Shown: one piece after another, positions 20,160 through 28,582 of the stretch | How the letters are laid out: every line of letters starts with the position of its first letter | Position numbering within the stretch: position 1 is the first letter of the stretch | NCBI RefSeq assembly: GCF_000281045.1 | Contig: NW_008246139.1 | Location: forward strand, 94,571-158,570 | Reading direction: 5' to 3' | DNA from: Saprolegnia diclina VS20 | Taxonomy: Eukaryota > Oomycota > Saprolegniomycetes > Saprolegniales > Saprolegniaceae | DNA: 64,000 nt | Program-made: the position numbers and the translations under genes | The notes under the pieces: model-generated | Databases searched by the model: none | What the model saw: the letters and a program-made list of their open reading frames with translations, nothing else | Told to the model about the DNA's origin: nothing

Positions 20160-21109
20160 ACGCGTCGACGTCCCAATCGAGGCGCTTCAGCTGCGGAGCA
20201 GCGGTCGCCCGAGCAAAAAGTCTCGAAAAATGTCGACGTTGTTGAGTTTAAGCGTCGTGTTGCTGGCGATCGCGTCGCAGAGCGCAAGGGCCAATGGGAA
20301 ATGCCTTGGCGCAGTCCAAAGTCTTTCTCAATCATCTAGTGCGCATGACGAGCTTCCGTCAAAGCATCGGACGCAGCGCGATGGCAAAGTGCCGGTTGGA
20401 CAGCCGTCGACAGCGCTGACAAACGCTTGTCCGCAATTGGATCCCCAAAAGCCTTGCAGTCGGAGCGTCTCGAGTCGCGTGCACATAGCTATCGTCGAGC
20501 AAAAGAAGACCCACGCCGTACCGTCGAGGGGATGCGGCAATCCGTCGTAGCGGCCCAACGTCAGTGGCGTGATGCAGGAGGCAGCGCCGGCGACGACTGC
20601 GAAGTCGCGCCCAAATCTTGTAGCCAATGGCGATACGCGGATCTAGCGGCCTGGCCGCAGCAGCACCTCAGCTGTCACAACTTTGACATGATTCTGGACG
20701 ATGATGCAGTGCTGCACAAGCTCCAAGGTCTGACGTATCGTACCACGACGGACAGGGAGGTAATACGCGGCGCGTTGCCGGAGACGAAGGCCAACTCCTC
20801 TTGTGTGTCACTCGTGTAGCTAATGACGATCCGCGGACCAACCTCGGCGGCATCGAGAGGGTTCCGAGATGTCGCACTGCATGGCGTAGGGCGAAGCACT
20901 GTGATTGTCGGCCATGCCACCGACATTGGTTGGTGCGGTCGAGAGTGACGCGATGGCCGTCAGCGCTTGGCCCACGCCGGCGGCGCTGCCACAAACACGG
21001 CAAAGACGTAGGGCCCTGGCAGCAAGCGTACAATCGTCTCGGTGATCTAGGGCAGCAAGACGCCAACGTCGGCCGCTCGGGCGCGCTGGGTTGGTGCTGC
21101 CTTCACCAT
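20160..21109 (-). pseudogene. Decayed F-box-like/LRR paralogue with nonsense mutation
   Basis: Starts like its paralogues at ATG 21109 (MVKAAPTQRARAADVGVLLP). Codon 21 is TAG (21047-21049) where the intact copies have GAG (Glu of PEIT). Further matches follow with additional stops and frameshifts: MSVAWPTITVLRP, GPRIVISYTSDTQEELAF, TRLETLRLQGFW, and near 20160-20310 the LNNVDIF/GRPL block. The C-terminal third is missing. The promoter element at 21154-21170 is retained. Confidence 0.75.
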
Positions 21110-21153
21110 GGCCGCCAGCGGTAATTACCTCTTTAAGTCGATGTATCGAGTTT

Positions 21154-21170
21154 GGAGGTATGACGTGGCA
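21154..21170 (-). promoter_or_regulatory. Shared bZIP-type promoter element, copy 2 (pseudogene)
   Basis: Minus strand TGCCACGTCATACCTCC, identical to copy 1, 45 bp upstream of the pseudogene ATG. Nearly identical spacing and sequence despite coding decay suggests recent inactivation. Confidence 0.6.
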
Positions 21171-21488
21171 CCCCATGCGATCAGCATGTGATTGATCGAA
21201 AATTCTGCACAAATCAAAACTGTAGCGATGACGCGTCCAAGGTTTTCTCGATGAGCTCGTGGTCGTCATGCGTCGTCTCAACGACCTCGGGCTCGCCTTG
21301 GCATCGGAGGACGGGATAATCCGCCCTCGGGACATTTGCATTTGACCGAGTCGACATTCTCGAATGTATAGCCCGATCCTTGCAATTCAGTAGCGTGTGA
21401 GTATGCCTTCTGACTGGATACATAATGCGCCAACGATGAAGCGACACAACACGACATAGATGAGCGCTAGCGCTGTTCAAAAGGGCTC
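21171..21488. other. Intergenic
   Basis: No gene supported between the pseudogene promoter and the 3' end of paralogue 3. Confidence 0.4.
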
Positions 21489-22997
21489 TTAAATGAACAC
21501 AATGCACTGGTCGAGGCCTCTGCGCGGCGCGAGGCCGCTCTCTTCGATCCAATGCTCGTGGCGGGCGTCGGTTGCCGCCTCGCTGTGCTGAGCCGCCGCG
21601 TCGAGAACAATTGCAAAATGACGGTCGGGCAGCCGACGCACCGCCTCGACGAAGTCTTCGACGTCTCCTGGCTGCCAGTGGCCTTGCAGGTTAATTGTCC
21701 GCAGCCGTTTGGCTGCTGCATTGAGCGTCGGCAGAAGACCAAGGATGGTCGCCATGTCGAGGGCATCGTGCGAGACATCGAGATGCGAGAGGCACGCAAA
21801 ACGGGGCACGTGCCGCAGGAGATGCGCCAAGTCGTTCGTCGACATTGCGAGCTCTTCCCATCTGCTCTTGCCGGTGAACTTGAGCACCTCGAGGCACGGG
21901 AGCTTTCGAAGCACCGGGACGAGATGGCGCATCAGCTGGACTTCAAAGCGGACGTCGCGGAAGCTCAGCGTCGTGAGGTTGGCCATGGTCTTGAGGGCAT
22001 CGAGAATCTCGTAATGGGATGCGCAATTGTTGATCTCGAGCGACGAGAGGCCTCGGAGCATATGCCGAATCTTCTTGTCGTGGAGCAGCATGACAAAATG
22101 CTTGCAGCTAAAGTGCGTCAGCTGCGGACCACCGGCGAGCGCGCTCAGAAAGTTATCCCACATCTCGCTCGTGTCGCTGCTGCGACCTTCGTACTTGTCC
22201 CACTCGAGCGACGCCAAGCGCACAGGCAGAGGGCGCTCGTACAAGAACCCTCGCTCCAAGAGGTTGACATTGTTGAGTGCAAGCGTCGTGAGTGTCGCGC
22301 TGGACGAGATCGCGTCGCAGAGCGCGAGGCAGAGCGGCGAGCCTGGCACGTCGGCAAAGCTGATGGCAAACATGGTCAAGGATACGACAGGTTTGGTACG
22401 GAGCCAATGGACGAGGCGCTCGCCAAAACCGGTCGAAAGCTCGAGCTCAGACCAGTCAAGACCGCCCACGAGTGCGAGCGACGTGAGGTGCGCAAGCTTG
22501 AAGAAGACGCCCTTGAGATAGCGAACGCTGCCGCCCCCGTAGTTCGTGAGCTCGAGGCTCACGAGGTACGTGCACGACGCGATCGTCGAGCGGAAGAAGC
22601 GCAATGTTTTGTCGCTGGCGTCATTCAAGTCGAACGTGAGCGACGTAATATTTGACGCGACGGCGGTGACGACCGCCAAGTCGTTGCGTGTTGCAATCGT
22701 GTAGCCAATCACAATGTACGGTCCGAGCGCGGTGGCAGCGACAAGATCTTCGGTGGTCGCGCTGTCGAGCTCAGGGCCAAGTACAGTGATCGTCGGCCAC
22801 GCCACCGCCATGCTTGGTACAGTCGAGAGACGTGCGATGGCCGCCAGCGCCGGGGTTTTGGCCCACGCCGGCAGCGCTGCAACGAACGCAGCAAAGGCGT
22901 CGGGCCCTGGCAGAAGGCGTGCAATCGCCTGGGTGATCTCAGGCAGCAAGATGCCGATGTCGGTCGCTCGGGCGCGCTGGGGTTGTGTTGCTATCAT
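21489..22997 (-). CDS. F-box-like/LRR paralogue 3
   Basis: 502 aa from ATG 22997 (MIATQPQRARATDIGILLPE). Blocks in order: LLPEITQAIARLLPGPDAF (F-box-like), MAVAWPTITVLGPELDSA, GPYIVIGYTIATRNDLAVV, then LRR units such as LTSLALVGGLDW, TLTTLALNNVNLLE, LSSLEINNC, LTTLSFRDVRF and LSHLDVSHDALDM, then RLPDRHFAIVLDAAA and DQCIVFI at the end. It is single-exon and intact, the cleanest reference copy of the family. Its promoter element lies 78 bp upstream. The SCF-adaptor role is inferred from the F-box-like start plus LRRs. Confidence 0.82.
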   Translation of the reverse strand: MIATQPQRARATDIGILLPEITQAIARLLPGPDAFAAFVAALPAWAKTPALAAIARLSTVPSMAVAWPTITVLGPELDSATTEDLVAATALGPYIVIGYTIATRNDLAVVTAVASNITSLTFDLNDASDKTLRFFRSTIASCTYLVSLELTNYGGGSVRYLKGVFFKLAHLTSLALVGGLDWSELELSTGFGERLVHWLRTKPVVSLTMFAISFADVPGSPLCLALCDAISSSATLTTLALNNVNLLERGFLYERPLPVRLASLEWDKYEGRSSDTSEMWDNFLSALAGGPQLTHFSCKHFVMLLHDKKIRHMLRGLSSLEINNCASHYEILDALKTMANLTTLSFRDVRFEVQLMRHLVPVLRKLPCLEVLKFTGKSRWEELAMSTNDLAHLLRHVPRFACLSHLDVSHDALDMATILGLLPTLNAAAKRLRTINLQGHWQPGDVEDFVEAVRRLPDRHFAIVLDAAAQHSEAATDARHEHWIEESGLAPRRGLDQCIVFI

Positions 22998-23074
22998 ACT
23001 CGTGTCGACGAACCGGTGCTGAAAAGGCCAGTCAGTTGACGTTGGTCACCTTTCAAATCCGATATATAATGTTT

Positions 23075-23091
23075 CGAGGTATGACGTGGCA
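23075..23091 (-). promoter_or_regulatory. Shared bZIP-type promoter element, copy 3
   Basis: Minus strand GTGCCACGTCATACCTCG, followed after a few bases by an AT-rich TTATATATC stretch that could act as a TATA-like core. ATG 22997 is 78 bp downstream. Confidence 0.6.
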
Positions 23092-23391
23092 CGCCACCGT
23101 GCGATCACGCAGTGATCCATAGCCCGTGAGCCGACACTCGGAAGCTGCTGGCGCTGGGAGCGGCCAGTGCATGATACAAAATAGCACCTCCTTAGCCGTG
23201 ACGTCATATCATTGAAGCACAGCTGCAGACAAAGTCTTCGAGACGATCTTCGCCTCGGTCAGCACGGAACGCACCATGCGGTTGGCCGGGACCATGATGC
23301 ATTGAGTTGACAACCATGCAAGATGGTAGACTTGGGACAATTAGGTACTAAACTTCAGTGCATACACAATGGTTTACTGCCAAAGAGGCCT
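23092..23391. other. Intergenic
   Basis: About 300 bp upstream of paralogue 3 and downstream of paralogue 4. A second TGACGTCA-type palindrome (GTGACGTCAT, about 23199-23208) is present; otherwise nothing recognised. Confidence 0.4.
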
Positions 23392-24920
23392 TTACAAGTA
23401 CAAAACACACTGCTGTTCGCCGCCGCGCGGCCCCAGGCCATGTTCGGTAATCAACTGCGCGCAGCGGGCCTCGGTCGTCGCATTCACCGATCGCGCTGGA
23501 CGCAGAACGATCGCAAACTGGCGGTCGGGCAGCTGATGCACCGCATCGAGAAACGCTTCGACGTCTCCTTGGTGCCAGTAGCCTTGGATGCTGATCGTCT
23601 GCAGATCCTGAGCCGCGGCATTGAGCGTCGGTAGCATCTCAAGGAAGGTCTTCATGTCGAGCCCGTGCTCGGAAACATCGAGGTGCGCGAGGCACATGAA
23701 TTTCGGGACGGTTTGCAGCAAGAGCTTGAGGTCCTTCGCCGACATGGTGTCGTCAGTGAGGCCAATCGCCGAGAGCTTGAGCTCCTTGAGGGACTGAGAA
23801 AATCGCAGCGCCTTGATGAGCCGGCGCGCCACCTTGCCGCAAAAGCCGATCGTGTTGAGACTCAGCGAATTGAGCTCCAACATGTTGCCCAAAAACTGAA
23901 GAAAGAGCGGAACCGTATCCGAGTTTTGGTCCACATCCATCGCGTGCAGCGAGAGCGACGTGAGGTCTTCGAGCTCCTCGAGGAGCTCTTCGTGCTCTAG
24001 AAGCGCCTCAAACTTCTTGCAGCTCAAGTGCTTGAGCTGCGGACCGTCGGCGAGCGCGTCAAGAAAATTGCCCCAGCCTTCGTCCGTGTCTGCATGCAAG
24101 TCACCGGCAAACTCGTCGGCGTCCCACTCGAGCGACGTCAAGGTCTTGGGCAGAGGCCGCCCGTGCAAGAACTCGCCTCCAAAGAGGCTCACTTGGTTGA
24201 GCGCCAGCGTCGTGAGAGTCGCACTGGACGAGATCGCGTCGCAGAGCGCGAGACAGAGCGGGGTGCCCGGCTCCACGGCAAACCCCAGGTCGATCAGCTT
24301 CAAGGAGACCGCAGGCGCCGTCTGGAGCCAATGGGTGAGACGCTCGCAAACATCAGCCGGGAGCGGCGTCCCATCCCAAGGACCACTGCCGCGGAGCGCG
24401 AGCGACGTGAGGTGCGCCAGCTCGAAAAAGTCACCGTTGAGGGCGATCAAGCCGCGGCCGCCGGAGGCATCCGTGAGCTCGAGGCTCTCAAGGTGCATGC
24501 AAGAAGCGATCGTCGAGCGGAAGAAGCTCAACGCCGCCTTGCCGGCGCCGGTCAAGTTGAACGTGAGCGAAGTAATATTGGCCGCGATGTCGGCGACGGC
24601 TCCCAAGTCGTTGCGTGTAGTAATCGGGTAGTCAATGACGATGCGCGGACCTAACGCGGTGGCATCCGCGAGGTCTTGGATCGTCGCGCTGTCAAGCTTG
24701 GGGCTGCGCACGGTGATCGACGGCCACGCCACCGTCATGCTTGGTGAGGTTGAGAGACGCGAGACAGCCGCGAGCGCCGGGGTCTTGGCCTCCTCTGGCA
24801 GCGCTGCCAAGAGCGCAGTAAAGTCGTCGGAGCTCGAGAGCAGGTCGGCGATCGCCTCGGTGATCTCAGGCAGCAAGACGCCGCTGGTGGTCGATCGGGT
24901 GCGCTGGCGGGAGTTGCCAT
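23392..24920 (-). CDS. F-box-like/LRR paralogue 4, N-terminal frameshift suspected
   Basis: The frame from about 24955 to 23392 encodes a full paralogue (SGVLLPEITEAIADLLSSSD, MTVAWPSITVRSPKLDSA, GPRIVIDYPITTRNDLGAV, many LTSLALRGSG/LTTLALNQVS repeats, LPDRQFAIVLRPA, QQCVLYL). The only suitably placed ATG (24920, MATPAS) is one nucleotide out of frame with it. Compared with paralogue 3, one base is missing between the ATG and the QRTR motif. The next in-frame ATG is about 46 codons inside, beyond the F-box-like segment. Expression would need a non-ATG start, an unseen intron, or the gene is newly inactivated (or a sequencing error). Confidence 0.7.
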
Positions 24921-25000
24921 CGACTTTGCTTTTGACACGCCGACTACCGTACTACCCGCCACCGCATTTCACCTTTGAGATTCAATAAAGTATTAAGTTT

Positions 25001-25016
25001 GGAGTATGACGTGGCA
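25001..25016 (-). promoter_or_regulatory. Shared bZIP-type promoter element, copy 4
   Basis: Minus strand GTGCCACGTCATACTCC, one base shorter than the other copies in the CCTCC part. It lies about 80 bp upstream of ATG 24920. Confidence 0.55.
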
Positions 25017-25631
25017 CGGTACGCGTTCACACGGGATACCTCCGGCTGGTGTAGCGAGAGGAGCCAAGCAGGGGCTGAGCATGGCTATGTGCGTCTGGGC
25101 GAACAAGTCTGAGCCTGCAAGCGACAGGCTTGCAGTAGCTTTGACGTCGTGCGACCGATTGGGTGACCAGCTATACTGAGGCTGGGTAGCCGGCTGGACC
25201 AGCCGGTTAGAAAAACCGACTAGGCTAGCCGGCCAGCTGTGGACGTGCACTTTTGCTCAAGATCTTGCTGGTCGAGTGCGGCCATCGCCAACGCGAGCAA
25301 AGCGACAAGAGATGGTCGTGATGAGCCGCGATAGGCCGCAAACCTATTTAGAAGATATTATTTTCGACTAATCCCGCCAGATTGCCAAGACAGTACTACT
25401 AGTCCAGCAGAGAAATCGAAACGTGCCTAGTAGAGCACTCGGCACCTTGGCCAAGAACATGATCAAACTATGCTCTTGCTTGGGCAAATGTCCGACGAAC
25501 AGCAAGCTACGTACTCGTACGCTCCTTGCTTCGAGCAGTCATGAGCCTTCCACGTACTTCCGGATACGGTCCATCCACAACCGGAAAGCGCGCTCGCCGC
25601 CAGAAAGGCGCTCCACCAAGGACGCCAACCG
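25017..25631. other. Intergenic with two short hairpins
   Basis: Two inverted repeats: CTGCAAGC-GACAG-GCTTGCAG (25115-25135) and CCGGCTGG-A-CCAGCCGG (25190-25206). No gene seen. They sit between the F-box-like cluster and the ankyrin gene. Confidence 0.45.
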
Positions 25632-27781
25632 ATGCCGTCGACCTTTCGCAGCGTCGTGCTCGCGCAGCCCGACATTGCGGCCATCATCTTTGACTATCAA
25701 TACGGCGTCTTCGAAGACGTGCGCGCGGCCTTGTACGCCTGTCGTGAGCTGCTCGAGCTGCACGCAGGCACCTACGAGTGCGACGTGGCGTACCAAACCA
25801 CGTTTGCACCCAACGCCGTGTGGCGGCGTGATCACCGCACGTCGTTCGAGCCTGTAGAGTACGCTCTGCATTGTCAGCTGCCCGACGATCGAATGCCGCT
25901 GCACGTAGCGATCGTCGAAGGCTTTGACCTCCTCGCCCAGCGCATCGTTCGCTGTCGGCCAGCGCTCGCTTCGATCGATGCAATCTTCTTGGCCATCCGA
26001 GAGAACCGCCTCGAGATGGCTGCGTTTCTACTGGAACACAGAACGTCGAGGCCCGAGCTCTACCGACGCACCCAGCTCGAGACGGGTACTGTCGTGCTCT
26101 GTGCAAGGCGGCGATTTGTACTGATGCTATCGTAGGTGATCATTTTTCGTACCGGTTCTCACGGCACTGGTTGTGTTCGGCCTTGGCCAGAAGCGACACG
26201 AGAGGCATCGAGCTCATTCAGCGCGTTGACCCGAGCCCCGAGATGGTCACAGAGTCCAACTGCCGGCACGCCATTTTTGACGCCACGCTCGAAAATGCGA
26301 CGCTCGCCTGCACCGTCTTGCCGTGGTTCAACAGCCCAAGACTGTTCGACATCGTGGCCGGTCAAGGCTTTTTGCCGCTGGTGCGAAGACTTCACGACCG
26401 CGGCTCCGAGTGCTCGACGGGCGCAATGGACAGTTGGAACGGTCATTTGGAGGTCGTCCGCTTTCTCCATGAGCACCGACGCGAGGGATGCACGACGAGA
26501 GCGATGGACACCGCTGCGAGGCATGGTCATTTTGAGGTTGTCAAGTTTCTCCACTTCAACCGGACCGAAGGCTGCTCGTACAAAGCGCACTATGAGGCCA
26601 TTCTCCAAGGCCGTGTCGACATTGTTCGCTTTCTCCTCGAGCACCGAGGTGAGAACGCGTCGCCCAACCTCTTGGACTTTGCTGCCGCCAATGGCCAACT
26701 CGAGATCGTCCAGTACCTCAATGGTCTCGGTACGTTCCATTGCACGGTCGACGCGGTCGACAGTGCTGCGCGGCGCGTTCATTTGGCGCTGGTCCAGTAC
26801 CTCGTGGCCAACCGAAATGAAGGCGGCACCCGAGACGACGTTGTTAGGACTGCTCTAGAGTATGGCCAGCTGCACACGGCCGAGTACCTTCTCTCTCTCG
26901 GGTACCCCTTCCCCGCTCGGCCCCTTTGGCGCATGACCGCCGCAGCGCCCGGCATGGTCGATGTCATCCAATTCTGCCTCACGCGCGGCATGCGCTGGAA
27001 CAGCGACTGGCTCGTAAATGCCTGCGAAGCTAATAACGTACCGCTCGTGCAGCTCATTCTCGAGCATCCTCGTGCATCTCGTTCTTACCGCGACGCGCTC
27101 GAGAGAGCCGTCAAGTACAAGGCGTGGGACGCCGTGCGCTATGTCTTGGCGAACACCAAGGTCCGTGTCACGGCCGACATGCTCGAGCATGCGCTTCCTC
27201 ATGGCGATGTGGAGATTGTGGCACAGATGCTGTCGCGCCGAATCCGGGTCCACCGCGATGACAACACGCTCCTGGAAATGGCATCGAGCAGCCATTTGAC
27301 CGAGATGACGCGGCTCCTCCTCGATGCAGGTCTCGGCCGACCGCGTGACTGCCTCTACAAAATTGCAGGTCGCCCCAAGCATGTGACAGAGGCCAAGCTC
27401 TTGCTGCCGTACTGCATGGACGCAACCAACGCGATCGGCAACGTCGACTTCCTCTTGCGGCTCGTGGCGCTGACCGCCCGCCGCCGCACGACAACACTGC
27501 AACTGGTGACGACCGAGCTCTTGAGCCAAGGACGGAAAGCCAGCGAAGCCATTCGATTGCCTCCGAGTGTGGAAGCGCGTGCGACAATGCTACTCCAAGC
27601 TGGCGAGGTGGTCGACTGGGCCATGGCCCTTGCCTTGGGGCATCTCTGGACGGCCGACGTGATGTTTCGGGTGCAGTGGCAAAGCGCTTGGTCCACAGTG
27701 GTCCACGACGAAGCGCTCAAGGCGCAGCTCGCGCATCTGCTTTCAACCAAGCGCAAGTTCTCGGGTCTAAGCCGATACTAG
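25632..27781 (+). CDS. Ankyrin-repeat protein
   Basis: Two exons join(25632-26085, 26136-27781), 699 aa; the 50-nt intron (GTACTG..CGTAG) is phase 1 and the sum is divisible by three. After an N-terminal region (VVLAQPDIAAIIFDYQYG) come degenerate ankyrin-type helix pairs of about 30 residues: PLHVAIVEGFDLLAQRIVR, WNGHLEVVRFLHEHR, ARHGHFEVVKFLHFNR, ILQGRVDIVRFLLEHRG, AAANGQLEIVQYLNGLG, RRVHLALVQYLVANRNEGG, GQLHTAEYLLSLG and so on. This is the long oomycete-type ankyrin family, without kinase, TM or signal peptide. A binding/scaffold role is general to the fold; the partner is unknown. It interrupts the F-box-like cluster on the opposite strand. Confidence 0.88.
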
Positions 27782-28245
27782 TAACACCAATCAATGCCAA
27801 TTTTGTGGAAATGCTGGAGGTCTTGGTGCGCAAGGATCTTTGGTCGCCAGTAGGGTTGACAACCACGCTTCCTCGTAGGAACAATCCTTGGGCGGTGTCT
27901 CTATCGTTTCGTTTAGTCGACTCTGTTCTACTGATCGATTCAAGAGCACGCGTTCAATTGACGAGAGACTGACATAGAGCTATGCCGTGACAGCGTACAA
28001 GGCCACGAGAGCCACTCATCTACAACCAAAACTTGGCTGCGAGTGATACTCCTGGTCGACGCCGCGGTGCCACCTCGGTCTTGCGGCTTGGCGACAAATC
28101 ATTTCGGCTTGTCGACACCCTACTTGTCGGCAATACTAGACCCACAAAAGACGAGGGCCACAAAAAGACTTGGCATCCAAACATAGAGCTGTCGGTTACA
28201 AAAGGCGTTCGATGCGTGTCAACCATGACGTGGCAGAGCATGGGC
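27782..28245. other. Intergenic with an orphan promoter-element copy
   Basis: Contains CCATGACGTGGCA at about 28223-28235 (minus strand TGCCACGTCATGG), a further copy of the family element without a gene below it. Nothing else recognised. Confidence 0.4.
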
Positions 28246-28398
28246 TCAACAGCACTGGCGTGTCGCCGAGACCGGAAGCGCCATGAACAAGCGGCGGGAG
28301 GGAGCGGGGCACGGAATACGCTCTGCAATCATTTCGGTGATCTCGGGCAGCAAGGCGTCGGCGTCGAGGCTGCGGGCCCGCTGCTGCCGCGCCGCCAT
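28246..28398 (-). pseudogene. Truncated F-box-like paralogue (50 codons)
   Basis: ATG 28398 opens MAARQQRARSLDADALLPEI, then ITEMIAERIPCPAPSRRLFM, clearly homologous to the first 50 residues of paralogue 3. The frame stops at 28246 and no LRR sequence follows. It retains a promoter element 38 bp upstream. Either a dead 5' stub or a gene for an F-box-like-only peptide. Confidence 0.7.
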
Positions 28399-28435
28399 CG
28401 AATTTTCGGTGCAGCCGCGTCGAATATAAAAATTG

Positions 28436-28453
28436 GGAGGCATGACGTGGCAC
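28436..28453 (-). promoter_or_regulatory. Shared bZIP-type promoter element, copy 5 (5' stub)
   Basis: Minus strand GTGCCACGTCATGCCTCC with an AT-rich TTTTTATATTC directly after it. One base differs from copies 1 and 2 in the ATACC part. Confidence 0.55.
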
Positions 28454-28582
28454 GGCCGCTGGACCGTATGCATTCTCGTGGGTCCCGGGTGTTATACCCA
28501 GGTAAACAGGCTGTAACATGCGTTATAACGCAACCAAGATCTTGCAACGGACAGAGAAGTTCGCAGTCAACGAAGTCGGGCG

